Positions 8,105-17,888 are shown, numbered from the stretch's first letter. The stretch: DNA of 42,067 nt from an uncultured Methanomicrobiales archaeon (GCA_903900025.1 CAIULN010000007.1:1-42067); one strand, 5' to 3'. Numbers and translations: made by a program. Notes: generated from the letters alone by a model not told the origin.

Positions 8105-9565
8105 TCAGACCTCACCCCCTGACTTCGGTCTCTCCGGCCGGTAGACCGGGCTCTTTCGGATCCAGTTGATGTCGCTCCTGTAGAGCAGCCGGAGGTCTTT
8201 TAACCCCAGCCTGAGCATCGCAACCCGGCTCACGCCAAGGCCCCACGCGAGTACCGGGTACCGGATCCCGAACGGCGCGGTGACCTCCTGCCGGAAGATG
8301 CCGGCACCGCCCATTTCCACCCAGCCCAGCCCGTCGACCCAGACCTCCGGCTCGACCGAAGGTTCCGTGTACGGGAAGTACCCGGGCCGGAAGCGGACGC
8401 CCTCAAACCCCATCCCCTGGTAGAACTCCTTTAAGAACCCAAGCAGGTGGGTGAACCCGACACCCTTGTCCATGACGATTCCTTCGAGCTGCTCAAACTC
8501 CGGTGTATGGGTCGGGTCGATCGCTTCGCGGCGGTACACCCGGTCGATGCAGAAGGCTTTCACCGGAGGTTCGGGATGTGCGGCGAGGTGCTGGATGGAG
8601 AGGCTTGTCGTATGGGTGCGCAGCACGCACTGCTCCGCTTTTTCTTTCTTCCAGACACCGCCCCAGCCGGTGGACGTCGTGTCCCCGCCGTTCTCGTGCA
8701 TGGCCTTCACGCTCTCCCAGCAGCCGGGAAGTTCCATGCATTCTTTTAAGTAAAACGTGTCCTGCATCTCCCGGGCAGGATGGTCCTGCGGCTGGAAGAG
8801 TGCATCGAAGTTCCAGAACGAGCTCTGGACAAGCCCGCCGTGGATCTCGGTAAAGCCCATCTCGAGGAAGATCTGCCGCATCCCTTCGATGAGCCGCTGG
8901 TACGGGTGGCTCTTGCCGCAGTAGACGACTCTGGGGAGCTTGTCCACCCGGTATTTGCGCAGGTTTGCATCTCTCCATGCACCGGAGATGATCTGCTCGC
9001 GGGTGAGCGTCCCGATCTCTTCGCGCAGGTCGAGCCCCGCGTCCACCATCAAAGTACCTTCATCAGTGATAGAGAGGATGTTGCGGATGGTTTCGATCTC
9101 TTTTACGAGACCGCGTTTCACCAGTTCCTGAGTCCTTTGTTCTCCCGGCTGCGGATTTTTAAGGGCGGCTTCATCTTCTGCGGTGGTCGCGCCCACATTT
9201 TTTGTGACGATACCTTTTGTCACCGTGATGAGCCCTTTTTTTCTAAGCTGCCCAAAGCCAATCTTGAACGCAGCAAGTTCCTGGAGACTAAAAAGAGTGG
9301 TATCGTTGCCAATCGCGTTCAGGACTTGTGTCTCGGGAAGCCCCTTTTCTAAATAATTTCTTCCTTCGTCAGTGTATTCCAGTTTTTTAGTCACCTTCCT
9401 TCGGACATCCGCAAGACCCCGGTCCTTTCCAAGGAGCGCCCACTGCACTACGGCCTCGGGAGTTGCATCCAGCATCTGTGCGAGATGTAAGGCATCCGCT
9501 TCCTTCTCTTTTGCGAGCGCAGCAAGCAGCCTCTTCTCATTCTGTGTCAGTTCCACGATCCTCAC
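8105..9565 (-). CDS. pheS: phenylalanyl-tRNA synthetase alpha subunit
   Basis: The catalytic subunit of PheRS, 486 residues, archaeal/eukaryotic type. N-terminal winged-helix DNA/RNA-binding repeats (about 1-180) precede a class II catalytic core: motif 2 region [39 protein letters not shown], the Phe pocket [15 protein letters not shown], and motif 3 [14 protein letters not shown]. The GTG start (9565) overlaps the trpS stop (GTGA); a second GTG three codons later is possible. It is the third gene of the endA-trpS-pheS-pheT operon and must be co-expressed with pheT to form the complex. Confidence 0.96.
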   Translation of the reverse strand: MRIVELTQNEKRLLAALAKEKEADALHLAQMLDATPEAVVQWALLGKDRGLADVRRKVTKKLEYTDEGRNYLEKGLPETQVLNAIGNDTTLFSLQELAAFKIGFGQLRKKGLITVTKGIVTKNVGATTAEDEAALKNPQPGEQRTQELVKRGLVKEIETIRNILSITDEGTLMVDAGLDLREEIGTLTREQIISGAWRDANLRKYRVDKLPRVVYCGKSHPYQRLIEGMRQIFLEMGFTEIHGGLVQSSFWNFDALFQPQDHPAREMQDTFYLKECMELPGCWESVKAMHENGGDTTSTGWGGVWKKEKAEQCVLRTHTTSLSIQHLAAHPEPPVKAFCIDRVYRREAIDPTHTPEFEQLEGIVMDKGVGFTHLLGFLKEFYQGMGFEGVRFRPGYFPYTEPSVEPEVWVDGLGWVEMGGAGIFRQEVTAPFGIRYPVLAWGLGVSRVAMLRLGLKDLRLLYRSDINWIRKSPVYRPERPKSGGEV

Positions 9566-10815
9566 ACCTCAATCTTCTCTGCTGCCGCATCCATCTTTTC
9601 CCTGAAATCTTTCATGAACGAGACAACCCGCTCCGCGGTATCCTTCTTGCACTGCCCGCAGGTGATCGCACCGCTGACACAGTTGCTGCGGATCCCTGCA
9701 AGTTCCAAATCATCAGTCACCATGTGAAAGAGGTTCAGCAGGTAGAGCGAGCACTTGTCCGGCTCGCCCCCGAGGCGCTTCTGCTCCTCAAGTGTCATCC
9801 TCCCGCCGGTGATCCCGCTCATCACCTTCTTTCTCATCGTCGCCTCGGGTTCGTAGAACGAGATGGTGCTCTCCGGGATGCTGCTCGACATCTTCCCTCC
9901 GGTAAGCCCCGGCATGAAGATATGGTAGGTGGACGACGGGGTGAAGAAACCGAACCCCCCATGCGCGATCTCGATACTACGGACTTTCTGGCTGACGTCA
10001 GCGCAAGGCAAGCCCCGGATGTCAACGTGGCCCTCGTATTTCTTTGAACCGGCAAAGGCTTTGTGCACGGCGTTCAGTGCTGCATCGGGTGCGTTCTTTG
10101 ACCGCACGCTGACGTACCCGTCCCGTTCCTCAACCGTGAACATCCGCATCTTGTGGGCGACCCCCCGGGTCAGGCGGATGTGGGGGTCCTGGTCTATACC
10201 GACGGGAACAAGCGTTGGTGCGGGTGCACGGTCGACCTGCGGGTAGAGGATATCGGCGACCTGCGTGATGACGCTTTCCGCATGGGCAAGGTCGGTCTCG
10301 GGCGAGAACCCGTAAATCGCGGTCAGCTCCGAGAAGTTCACCTTGGTCGCAGCCTCAAACGCAAGGTCTTTTAACCGCTCATTTCTGCTCTGGAAGTACG
10401 TCGTCCCCTCAAACCCCAGCGCGTACAGGCAGGAGAGGTACTCCTTGCCCAGCTCCCTGCACTTCTCCCACGGGGTCCCGCGGACCGCATGCGCCTCCCG
10501 GTCGGCAATGGTGACGTACCCGTTGCCTCCCTGCTGCACGTGCCACACGACCTCCTTCATCACCATCAGGTGGCCGAGGTGGGGGTGCCCGCTCGGCATA
10601 AAACCGGTCAGGATATGGAACGGGGTCTTGTCCCTGATAGCGGTTGCGATCTGCCGGTAGTCCCGCTGCCCGACTACGATCCCCCGCCTCATGAAATACG
10701 GGATTTCAGGGAGGTCAGACAGTGCGGGGCCGATGGGTTCGATACCGAACTCTGAAAAGAGTTTTTCGACATCGATGGCCTGGTTGCTCGACCAGGGATT
10801 GATCTCGTCTGCCAT
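9562..10815 (-). CDS. trpS: tryptophanyl-tRNA synthetase
   Basis: A class I synthetase that charges tRNA-Trp. 417 residues, of the archaeal/eukaryotic TrpRS branch. The HIGH-like signature is SGHPHLGHL (about 75-83), the KMSKS-like signature is TGGKMSSS (about 305-312), and VGIDQDPHIRLTRGVAHKM is typical of the family. The N-terminal WSS...VEKLFSEFG region precedes the Rossmann fold. Late cysteines (CVSGAITCGQCKKD) are common in archaeal TrpRS. It follows endA by nine bases and overlaps pheS by four, so it is an operon member. Confidence 0.95.
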   Translation of the reverse strand: MADEINPWSSNQAIDVEKLFSEFGIEPIGPALSDLPEIPYFMRRGIVVGQRDYRQIATAIRDKTPFHILTGFMPSGHPHLGHLMVMKEVVWHVQQGGNGYVTIADREAHAVRGTPWEKCRELGKEYLSCLYALGFEGTTYFQSRNERLKDLAFEAATKVNFSELTAIYGFSPETDLAHAESVITQVADILYPQVDRAPAPTLVPVGIDQDPHIRLTRGVAHKMRMFTVEERDGYVSVRSKNAPDAALNAVHKAFAGSKKYEGHVDIRGLPCADVSQKVRSIEIAHGGFGFFTPSSTYHIFMPGLTGGKMSSSIPESTISFYEPEATMRKKVMSGITGGRMTLEEQKRLGGEPDKCSLYLLNLFHMVTDDLELAGIRSNCVSGAITCGQCKKDTAERVVSFMKDFREKMDAAAEKIEV

Positions 10816-10824
10816 GATGAGCGC

Positions 10825-11832
10825 TCACAGTTTGATTCTGGCGAATTCGATGTACTGGATTCCTGTTGTATATACACAGGCAAACAACATCTTCTTTTTG
10901 ACAGAATGGGCAAGGCGCACAGAACGCGAGATCGTGCTCATGGGCATGCCGGCACCCGTTTCCATCGCATGGACGAGCATCTCTGAATGCGCTTTCCCGC
11001 CCGAGTAGACGCGGAAATGGTGTCCGAACTTGTAACCCGTCTTCGGAATATACCCGCGGCCCCTCAGGTCGGCGTAGACCTTTGACTTGTGCAAAAATTC
11101 GCTGTCGCTTTCCACTGCCCTGCTGAAGATCTCCTCCGCAGACACCTTTTTTTCATCGGCTGTTATTGAGAGAACGTCAATACCTGCAAGGTAGAATGTC
11201 TCCAGAGGTGAGAACAACAGCCGGGCTTCATCCAGCCGGCTGCCAAACCACGCCTGCTCGAACGGGGACCCGGGAGGGATTTTTGCCATCACTGACCTGC
11301 CCGCAAAAACCCCGCCAATGGGCGGGAACTGCACCGCGGCAGGGATTGCAGGGAGATTCTGGATCTTGATCTCATAATAGGTCAGCTCGTCCTCATCGTC
11401 GACAACGGCAAGCAGGTACAGTTTGCGCATGTTGTGGGCGGTGGTCACTTCCTCCATGAGCTCACTGAACCGGATCGGGTCGCGTTCCGAGAGCACCCGG
11501 ACAAGGTAGAGCGATTCTCCCGTGCCGGGCCGCTGCCCCCGCTTGAAGACCCGGAAGTCGTGGGGGCCGGTCTGCACAGCATAGCCGCGTTCGCGGATAT
11601 CCCGGTAAACGAGAAAGCTGCGCACGACATCGGGCTGTTCTGCAAATACTGCGAGGAACCGGTCGAGATCAAAGCCCTCGATCTCGATCTTTCCCCGCTG
11701 CAGAAGGTAGATCGCCTCCTGCGGGGCGAGCCGCAGGCTTTCCCCTTCCCTGCGCCCGAACCCACCCTGATCGTAGAGTGCCTGCCCGTCCCGTCCGCAG
11801 CGCACGGACGCCCCGTCAAATACCGCTTTCAC
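10825..11832 (-). CDS. endA: tRNA-splicing endonuclease, fused two-repeat form
   Basis: Cuts introns from precursor tRNAs at bulge-helix-bulge sites. 335 residues containing two diverged copies of the EndA domain, the layout of the alpha2 homodimeric archaeal endonuclease. The C-terminal copy is catalytic: DLRGRGYIPKTGYKFGHHFRVY holds Tyr 261 and His 272, and AHSVKKK holds the Lys (about 312-314). The N-terminal copy (RERGYAVQTGPHDFRVFKRG) lacks the catalytic set and acts structurally. The start is GTG 11832. A TATA element ends about 23 bases upstream, so the operon mRNA is nearly leaderless. It heads the operon endA-trpS-pheS-pheT. Confidence 0.92.
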   Translation of the reverse strand: MKAVFDGASVRCGRDGQALYDQGGFGRREGESLRLAPQEAIYLLQRGKIEIEGFDLDRFLAVFAEQPDVVRSFLVYRDIRERGYAVQTGPHDFRVFKRGQRPGTGESLYLVRVLSERDPIRFSELMEEVTTAHNMRKLYLLAVVDDEDELTYYEIKIQNLPAIPAAVQFPPIGGVFAGRSVMAKIPPGSPFEQAWFGSRLDEARLLFSPLETFYLAGIDVLSITADEKKVSAEEIFSRAVESDSEFLHKSKVYADLRGRGYIPKTGYKFGHHFRVYSGGKAHSEMLVHAMETGAGMPMSTISRSVRLAHSVKKKMLFACVYTTGIQYIEFARIKL

Positions 11833-11854
11833 TGCTCAGGGTATTAGCACTGCC

Positions 11855-11869
11855 CGGTATAAAGAAAAT
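11855..11869 (-). promoter_or_regulatory. TATA box of the endA-trpS-pheS-pheT operon
   Basis: Leftward ATTTTCTTTATACCG, with TTTATA centred about 29 bases before the GTG at 11832. This predicts a transcript start a few bases before the start codon. No Shine-Dalgarno is visible in that space. Confidence 0.5.
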
Positions 11870-11946
11870 GGGGAATGATCGGGACCCTTTCATGGATCAG
11901 CAGGATGCGATGATCCCCACCTGACCCCCGGGGTATTCCCCGCGGG

Positions 11947-14658
11947 TTATTGGTGTTCTTTTGCTACCTGGAACGTGCCGGGTGGAACGACGATCTCAAA
12001 CCGCGCCCCCTTGCCGGGGAACCCCGTTTCCATGATGATCATCCCCGTGATCGCCAGGATCTCCCGGGCCAGAAACAGGCCAAGCCCGGTATGTTTGCCG
12101 AACCCCTGGTTGAAGATCATGCTTTTTTCCTTTGCGGAAATTCCGACCCCGTCGTCCTCGATAATCCAGACAAGCTCCTCGCCCTGCCGGTGGTACGAGG
12201 TGCGGATGGCCGTGACATGTTCGCCATAGCGCAGCGCGTTATCGGTGATGTTATAGATCACCCGTACCAGGAGGGGATCGGCATAAATGCGGAGCCCGGA
12301 GAGGTCGGTTTTCACCTGCACGCTGCCCAGTTCCAGCTGGGATACCGCCTTTTCAAACAGCCCTTCCATTTCCTGCCATTCCGGGGCTTTTACACCGAGA
12401 TCCTGGTAATCCCGGGTGAACTGGATCTGGTCCTGGATGATCTGGATGGTGGCATCAATCTTTTTGATGAAATCTTCCAGTTTGTCGCGGTCGTGCACCA
12501 TCTTGGCAAACCCGAGGTAGCCCAGCACAATGGTCAGCTTGTTGAGGATATCGTGCCGGGTCACGCTGGACAGCAGGTTCAGTTTCTGGTTTGCCAGCAT
12601 GAGCGCTTTTTGCGAGCGTTTGCGGTCGGTGATATCACGGATGAAGGAACAGACATAGGTTGTCTTGTCATATTCGAAATAATCGCTTGTCACCTCGACA
12701 GGAAATTTCTCCCCGTTCTTTTTTGTATAGGTGGTCTCAAATGGCAGGGGATCGGATGCCACCTTTGACGTCAGATAACCCTTCCAGAGTGCGAGGGATA
12801 CTGATGTATCGATATCGAAAATGGTTATGCTGTCAATCTCCGCTCTGCTGTACCCGAGCATCGCGCAGCATGCGTTATTGGCATAGACGACCAGTCCTTC
12901 ACCATCGAACCACAGGATCCCTTCGGCTGCACGTTCGACGGCAAACTGGGTGATCCGTGAACGGCTCTCACTTTTCCGCAGGTCCTTTTCTGCCAGGCGG
13001 CGCCGTGACTTTTCGAGCACGATCACGATAAAGTCGGCAAGTGATACGGCAAAGTCCTGCTCCTCCATGTCCCAGGTACGGGGAGGGCCCCGGTGCTCAA
13101 AGCAGAGGGCCCCGACCACGTGCCGCCCCGAGCGGATCGGCACATCAAGCACCGAGGTGATACCCTGCGGGGCAAAATATCCCAAAGTGAATTCATGCGT
13201 ATTCTCATCTTGTTGCGCATCGGCAGCCACGATCGTGCGGTTCTCCTGCAGTGAGGCAAAATACCGCGGGTAGTCAGCACCCTGCAGAGTCTCCCCCGAT
13301 TCATGGGCATTCCTGCCCCGTGTATACGCGTCCCTGCAGACCAGTTCCCGGCCATCTGTAGAGAAGAACCAGATACTTGTCCGTTCGACGCCCAGGGTAT
13401 CCCCGCCCGTTTCGGTGATCCGGTTCATCGCGTCCCGCAGGGTGGGGGGATCGGTGGTGGTCAGGTTGACCATGACCTTCTGGTACCTGAGCGCGCGCTC
13501 CGTCCTGCGCTTCAGTTCCTCTTCTACTTTTTTTTGCCCGGTGATATCGATCAGGGATGCGATGCTCTGCTTTGTGCCCGGGATCATGTCAATCGTCACC
13601 AGCATCGTATGGATTTCACCGGTTTTTGTTTTGAGCCGGAACTCGTACTGCCGGAGGGCCGCCTCCCTCTGTTCCCTGCGGAGACGGTGCTGGGCGAGCA
13701 GCCGTTCGAGGTCTTCTTGTACCACGAATTCGGTCCAGGACTTTTTGCTGCTGAGGTCTTCCCGGCTATAACCGGTGAGGTGTAAAAACTCGGAATTGGC
13801 AAGGCTGACAGTGGTATCCTCTTCAATAATGATCATGGCGGTGCCGGTGCTCTCGAACATGGTGCGGTACCGGCTCTCGCTCTCCCGTAACGCATGCTCT
13901 GCCCAAATACGTTCGGTAACATCATGCATTTCTACCTGGACGCCACGGAATTTTCCCTCCTCGATGATCGGGACACCCTGCGCTTCAAGTATCGCAGCAC
14001 TGCCGTTTTTGCGCCTGATGCCAAATGTGATTTTTTCTGAAAAGTTCCCTTCGCGGTTCTTTGAAAGGGCACGTTGTATTTTCCCGATCCCATCCGGCGA
14101 AATCCCGATTTCATCATATCTGTGTCCGATGATCTCATCCCTCGAAAGACCAAGGATCGTCTGGACCGATGGGGAAACATAGACAGGGATATCGTGCTCA
14201 TCGACAATCATGATCAGGTCAGAACTCCGTTCCGCGATCCTCCGGAAACGCTGCTCGCTCTCCTGCAATGCGATCTCCGCCTTCCTGCGCCGCACTGCCT
14301 GTTTTATTTTGTGCTCCAGCTCAACGAACTGCGATTTCGGGTCACCTCCCTTCTGCAGGTAAAAGTCAGCCCCGTTGTTGATCGCCTCGATGACCACCTC
14401 CTCCCTGCCCTTACCGGTGAAGAGGATGAACGGCAGGTCCGGGTTGCGGGATTTCACCTCCTTTAAGAGCGCGATCCCGTCCATCTCGGGCATCTGGTAA
14501 TCGGAGACAACGGCATCGAACTTTTTTTTTGTGATCAGGTCAAGGGCCTGCGTAGCAGAGGGGGTGGTGTCGATCTGAAGTTCCCCGGATCGTTCGAGAT
14601 ACACTTTGCAGACATAAAGAAGCACCAGTTCATCGTCAACATACAGGACCGATATCAT
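11947..14658 (-). CDS. hybrid response regulator / PAS-PAS-GAF-PAS histidine kinase
   Basis: 903 residues, soluble. Order: REC domain 1-118 (acidic pair Asp8-Asp9, phospho-acceptor Asp53 in VVSDYQMP, Lys103), PAS about 140-250, PAS about 262-372, GAF about 388-548, PAS about 570-685. A His box SSVTRHDILNKLTIVLGYL follows with phospho-His about 702. The HATPase has N-box YNITDNALRYGE near 803-814, G1 EDDGVGI near 835 and G2 HTGLGLFLA near 857. It is a cytoplasmic kinase whose N-terminal receiver can be modified by another kinase, typical of Methanomicrobiales. Genes nearby give no clue to the stimulus. Its REC-PAS part is closely similar to the protein at 20446-21414. The upstream palindrome GGATATATATCC probably contains the TATA box. 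Confidence 0.92.
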   Translation of the reverse strand: MISVLYVDDELVLLYVCKVYLERSGELQIDTTPSATQALDLITKKKFDAVVSDYQMPEMDGIALLKEVKSRNPDLPFILFTGKGREEVVIEAINNGADFYLQKGGDPKSQFVELEHKIKQAVRRRKAEIALQESEQRFRRIAERSSDLIMIVDEHDIPVYVSPSVQTILGLSRDEIIGHRYDEIGISPDGIGKIQRALSKNREGNFSEKITFGIRRKNGSAAILEAQGVPIIEEGKFRGVQVEMHDVTERIWAEHALRESESRYRTMFESTGTAMIIIEEDTTVSLANSEFLHLTGYSREDLSSKKSWTEFVVQEDLERLLAQHRLRREQREAALRQYEFRLKTKTGEIHTMLVTIDMIPGTKQSIASLIDITGQKKVEEELKRRTERALRYQKVMVNLTTTDPPTLRDAMNRITETGGDTLGVERTSIWFFSTDGRELVCRDAYTRGRNAHESGETLQGADYPRYFASLQENRTIVAADAQQDENTHEFTLGYFAPQGITSVLDVPIRSGRHVVGALCFEHRGPPRTWDMEEQDFAVSLADFIVIVLEKSRRRLAEKDLRKSESRSRITQFAVERAAEGILWFDGEGLVVYANNACCAMLGYSRAEIDSITIFDIDTSVSLALWKGYLTSKVASDPLPFETTYTKKNGEKFPVEVTSDYFEYDKTTYVCSFIRDITDRKRSQKALMLANQKLNLLSSVTRHDILNKLTIVLGYLGFAKMVHDRDKLEDFIKKIDATIQIIQDQIQFTRDYQDLGVKAPEWQEMEGLFEKAVSQLELGSVQVKTDLSGLRIYADPLLVRVIYNITDNALRYGEHVTAIRTSYHRQGEELVWIIEDDGVGISAKEKSMIFNQGFGKHTGLGLFLAREILAITGMIIMETGFPGKGARFEIVVPPGTFQVAKEHQ

Positions 14659-14719
14659 GGGGGGGTCTCATCCGCCTTGGAAATGGGTGTACCGCAGAAT
14701 TCGTATCTGAATAACTATC

Positions 14720-14731
14720 GGATATATATCC
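14720..14731 (-). promoter_or_regulatory. palindromic TATA element upstream of hybrid kinase
   Basis: GGATATATATCC is a perfect 12-base palindrome 62-73 bases before the ATG at 14658. It holds a good TATA core, readable in either direction. Otherwise the 220-base gap between the kinase and endonuclease IV (14659-14878) shows no gene I can support. Confidence 0.45.
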
Positions 14732-14878
14732 AATAAATCTACGCCTTTGTTCCTCGCAAAAACCTGCAGGACACATGATGAGGTGGTCCCTGAACTGTGC
14801 AGCGTTTCCCTTGATACACAGAGGGACAGGGGGGCATCCGTTCGTGTACTGACCGATCATGACGGGCTGCAGACGTAT

Positions 14879-15718
14879 TTATCGGGCGAGTGCCCGGACT
14901 TTTCTGATATTTCCTTCATCATTCTGCCGGATGTCCACCGGGGTTTCACAGATGAGGGGGAGGTCCCGGAAGACGGGGTTGTGGAGGAGAGACAAAAACC
15001 CCTCATCGCCGATATACCCTATACCGATGTGCTCGTGCCGGTCGAGCCCGCTCCCCCGCTCCCCTTTTGAATCGTTCAGGTGCACGCACTGGATCCGTTC
15101 CACACCGATGACCTCGTTGAGCTGCTGCATGGTATCTTGTATGCCTTCTGCGGTGCGCAGCTCGTAGCCGGCAGCAAACGCATGGCAGGTGTCAAAACAC
15201 ATGCCGATCCGCGATTTGTCTGAAAGCCCGTCGATAATCGACCGGATATGCTCAAAAGTACTCCCCACGCTGTTCTTCTCACCTGCCGTGTTCTCTAAAA
15301 GCAGCATGACGTCATTGTCGGATGCAAAGAGCGCAGTGTTGATTGCCGCGATGACCCGTTTTCTCCCTGCGGCAATCCCGTCACCAAGGTGATGGCCGAG
15401 GTGCGTGACACAATAGGGGATCCCGAGGTCTTTGCAGCGCCCGAGTTCTGCGGTGAGCGCTGATACGGACTGTTTGTATATCTCCTCCCTAGGGGAGGCG
15501 AGGTTGGGCAGGTAGGGCATATGATCGACAGGGAGCAGGCCGGTCGCAGTAATCTTTGCTGCAAAACCCCCGGTGTCACCGGCGCTGAGCGGCCTGAATG
15601 CCCAGCCCCTCGGGTTGCGCGAGAACATCTGGAAGACATCGCATCCTTTCGCCGTCGCCCGGTCGACCGCAGATTCGAGCGAACCTGCAATGGAGACATG
15701 AACACCGACCCTGACCAT
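14879..15718 (-). CDS. nfo: endonuclease IV
   Basis: An AP endonuclease that cuts DNA 5' of abasic sites; a TIM barrel with three metal ions. The 279-residue protein shows the family order RVGVHVSIAGSLESAV, VFQMFSRNPRGW, YCVTHLGHHLG (metal His), LLLENTAGEKNSVGSTFEHI (metal Glu), RIGMCFDTCHAFAAGYEL, CVHLNDSKGERGSGLDRHEHIGIGYIG and LICETP. Start ATG 15718 (MVRVGVH) is preferred on family length; an in-frame ATG at 15733 adds five residues. Together with ogg (3468) and the LigD-type phosphoesterase (21468) it makes three DNA-repair enzymes in the window, but they are not in one operon. Confidence 0.94.
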   Translation of the reverse strand: MVRVGVHVSIAGSLESAVDRATAKGCDVFQMFSRNPRGWAFRPLSAGDTGGFAAKITATGLLPVDHMPYLPNLASPREEIYKQSVSALTAELGRCKDLGIPYCVTHLGHHLGDGIAAGRKRVIAAINTALFASDNDVMLLLENTAGEKNSVGSTFEHIRSIIDGLSDKSRIGMCFDTCHAFAAGYELRTAEGIQDTMQQLNEVIGVERIQCVHLNDSKGERGSGLDRHEHIGIGYIGDEGFLSLLHNPVFRDLPLICETPVDIRQNDEGNIRKVRALAR

Positions 15719-15803
15719 AGAGAGACCATCCATCTGAATATGGGTATCAGATGATCATACTCACTCAAACGGTATTAGGTGATTGGGATCAGGCCGGATA
15801 TCC

Positions 15804-15813
15804 AAAAAAAAAA
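15804..15813 (-). terminator. T10 run after Mth938-like gene
   Basis: Read leftward this is ten consecutive T, 64 bases past the stop at 15877. It also lies before endonuclease IV, so it should separate the two leftward genes. A T-run alone is enough for archaeal termination. Confidence 0.5.
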
Positions 15814-15876
15814 CAGTGCCAGAAAGAACTACCGCATCGCAGATTTTTTCATGTCTGTTTGACTGATCAAACCCCG

Positions 15877-16233
15877 TCAGCAGGTCACATGAAGGACAGC
15901 GACATACTTCCCCTTCTCCTGCTCAACGAGCGGCAGGATCTCCGGCGTCGGCCTGATCACTGCATGGTGCCTTTTGAGGATCTCCTCCGCAGCAGGTGTC
16001 AGGGGAAGATCTCCATACTGCCCGGTACCGATGAACACCCTGTCAGGCCGCTCATCCAAAAAAAAACCGATCTCGGCGTCCGAAAGGGGCGTATGCCCGT
16101 AGTGCCCCTTCTCTCCTTTTGAGAGCTTCTTCTTTCGTCTGGTGATGGAACCGTCCACGTGGATGATGATATCATGGTCATACCGCACATGCAGAACTTC
16201 AATCCACCCGAACCCGGTCTTCATACAGTCCAC
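15877..16233 (-). CDS. Mth938-like domain protein
   Basis: 118 residues matching the MTH938/DUF498 fold: an N-terminal beta region (YDHDIIIHVDGSITRRKKKLSKG), then RPDRVFIGTGQYGDLPLTPAAEEIL, the conserved glycine-rich turn of the family, and a C-terminal LPLVEQEKGKYVAVLHVTC. The biochemical role is unknown; the eukaryotic relative NDUFAF3 helps assemble respiratory complex I. An ATG three codons in (16224) is an alternative start. It is divergent from the metallophosphoesterase across about 100 bases. Confidence 0.8.
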   Translation of the reverse strand: MDCMKTGFGWIEVLHVRYDHDIIIHVDGSITRRKKKLSKGEKGHYGHTPLSDAEIGFFLDERPDRVFIGTGQYGDLPLTPAAEEILKRHHAVIRPTPEILPLVEQEKGKYVAVLHVTC

Positions 16234-16337
16234 TCACGCAGTGATCGGAGTACCGGATGATGAATATTTCGCGAAGCAGTCAGGAACCCAAAGAAACCCT
16301 TATCACACCCTGCAGCGATGCAAGCCTGAGGGTTCTC

Positions 16338-16838
16338 ATGCTCATCGGGATCATGTCTGACACCCACGATAACCTGCAACGGACAAAGGAGGCGGTCGCC
16401 CGTCTGAACCAGGAGAAAGTGGGCCTTGTACTCCACGCGGGAGATGTCAACTCTCCCTTTGTCATTGGCGTACTCAAAGACCTTCAGTCTGAGATGGTCG
16501 GCGTGTTCGGGAACAATGACGGTGACCATGAACTGCTGGCAAAAAAATGTGCAGAGCACGGGCACCTGTCGTTTCGCGGCACGTTCATGCGGTTCTCCGC
16601 AGGGGACCTGTCTGTTGGCCTTATCCACGGGTCAGACCGCGAACTTTTAGATACACTGCTGACAAGCGGGCCATTTGATCTTCTGGTCTACGGCCATACC
16701 CACCAGGCCGGCATCAGCCGCCATGGAACGATGCTTGCTGTGAATCCCGGTGAGGTATGCGGGTACCTTTCGGGCAAAAGCACAGTTGCCACCGTTGATA
16801 CAAAGAGCCGGCACGCCACGATCATTCCACTTCCCTGA
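16338..16838 (+). CDS. YfcE/MJ0936-type metallophosphoesterase
   Basis: 166 residues with the calcineurin-like phosphodiesterase metal sites in order: GIMSDTHDN, LVLHAGDV, VFGNNDGD, GLIHGS and YGHTHQAG. Relatives (MJ0936, YfcE) hydrolyse model phosphodiesters with Mn or Ni; the natural substrate is unknown. ATG 16338 is chosen because the preceding 27 residues of the longer frame have no family counterpart and because CTGAGGG lies upstream. It is convergent with the surface-protein gene. Confidence 0.9.
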   Translation: MLIGIMSDTHDNLQRTKEAVARLNQEKVGLVLHAGDVNSPFVIGVLKDLQSEMVGVFGNNDGDHELLAKKCAEHGHLSFRGTFMRFSAGDLSVGLIHGSDRELLDTLLTSGPFDLLVYGHTHQAGISRHGTMLAVNPGEVCGYLSGKSTVATVDTKSRHATIIPLP

Positions 16839-16994
16839 CGGTAGCGCCTGCCCATCCGGTCCATGATTTCTCTTAAGGCCCGGACAAACAATCCGTGCCC
16901 CAATTCGGTCCTGCCGGACAGGTTCATCCCGTGGCAGCAGGTGCATAAATGTCCCGTTCCACGGGTGCTCAAAAAACAGGTATAAATTGCCAGG

Positions 16995-17885
16995 TTACCT
17001 GCGCATGCTCCGGCAGAGCAGCACGATACCTGCAAGCGCCCCGAACACCACGGCGGGCATCGCGGCACCCGACTTTGCGGATGTTGACTGCGCAGCCGCT
17101 GCGGGGATTGACGGCAGGGGAGTCAGCGCCTCGTCAGGGCGGGTGGTTGTTGCGGTGCGGATGTCAGTCTGCCGGGCGCCGGCCGGTGGGACGACATGAA
17201 TGACATAGACCGAGAATGCCTGCGAACCGGTCATCCCTCCCTTACCGGGGCAGCTCTGGGCAGCGGCCTGTCCCGACACGAATTGTACCATCACGGCCGA
17301 CCCGTCATTTCGCCCGTTATAGGTGAACGACTCACCCTTCCCGAGTGTCTTTTCAAGAACGGTGTTACCCGAGCTCTTCCACGCAACGGTGGCCCCTGTG
17401 GCCGTGCAGACAGTTCCCGTGCACGCGGTGCAGTCAGGGATTGTCTCGGTCTCCACGGCATAATCACTGATGAGCGGGACGGGGATCGTCCGCGGTTCGC
17501 CAACAATATCGGTCACCAGCTCCTCGCTGGGACGGGACCCGGATAACCGGGCGAGCGTGACCCACGCTTCCCCGGCACCCCCCGCACTGGTCGCAACCAC
17601 CACTTCACCACCTTTGAAGACCTGAAACGCGGCAGCGTCCGGAACGGTGCCGGTCAGCACCATCCTGTCCATCGGTTTCCATGTACAGACCGGATCTTTC
17701 CCCGCGGGGAAATCGCAGCCGTACTGTGCAGGGTTTTTTATCGTGAGCGTGTTCTTCGCCGGATATACCGTCGATACCTGGCCCTTTACCGTCACCTCAA
17801 GGATAACCGCGGAAACGGGCGCAATGAGCATGCACAGGGCGAGTGCTGCAACAAATGCCCCGCAGATCACCATTCGTCTCTCCAT
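16995..17885 (-). CDS. secreted, C-terminally anchored surface protein
   Basis: About 296 residues. An N-terminal signal peptide (MVICGAFVAALALCMLIAPVSA) precedes an extracellular beta-rich region with scattered cysteines (YGCDFPAGKDPVCTW, PDCTACTGTVC). A Thr/Pro/Ala/Ser-rich linker (about 240-270) leads to one C-terminal hydrophobic helix ending in Arg residues (AAMPAVVFGALAGIVLLCRSMRR). That ending resembles archaeal sortase-type signals (short motif, helix, basic tail), though PGF itself is absent. Start 17885 is chosen because GGAGGT stands five bases before it. I do not recognise a catalytic domain; it is probably cell-envelope related. Confidence 0.7.
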   Translation of the reverse strand: MERRMVICGAFVAALALCMLIAPVSAVILEVTVKGQVSTVYPAKNTLTIKNPAQYGCDFPAGKDPVCTWKPMDRMVLTGTVPDAAAFQVFKGGEVVVATSAGGAGEAWVTLARLSGSRPSEELVTDIVGEPRTIPVPLISDYAVETETIPDCTACTGTVCTATGATVAWKSSGNTVLEKTLGKGESFTYNGRNDGSAVMVQFVSGQAAAQSCPGKGGMTGSQAFSVYVIHVVPPAGARQTDIRTATTTRPDEALTPLPSIPAAAAQSTSAKSGAAMPAVVFGALAGIVLLCRSMRR

Positions 17886-17888
17886 CAT

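Noticed and set aside
16257-16337. Longer N-terminus for the metallophosphoesterase
   Set aside because: The extra 27 residues lack family similarity; a start at 16338 directly precedes the conserved GIMSDTHDN and has an upstream CTGAGGG.
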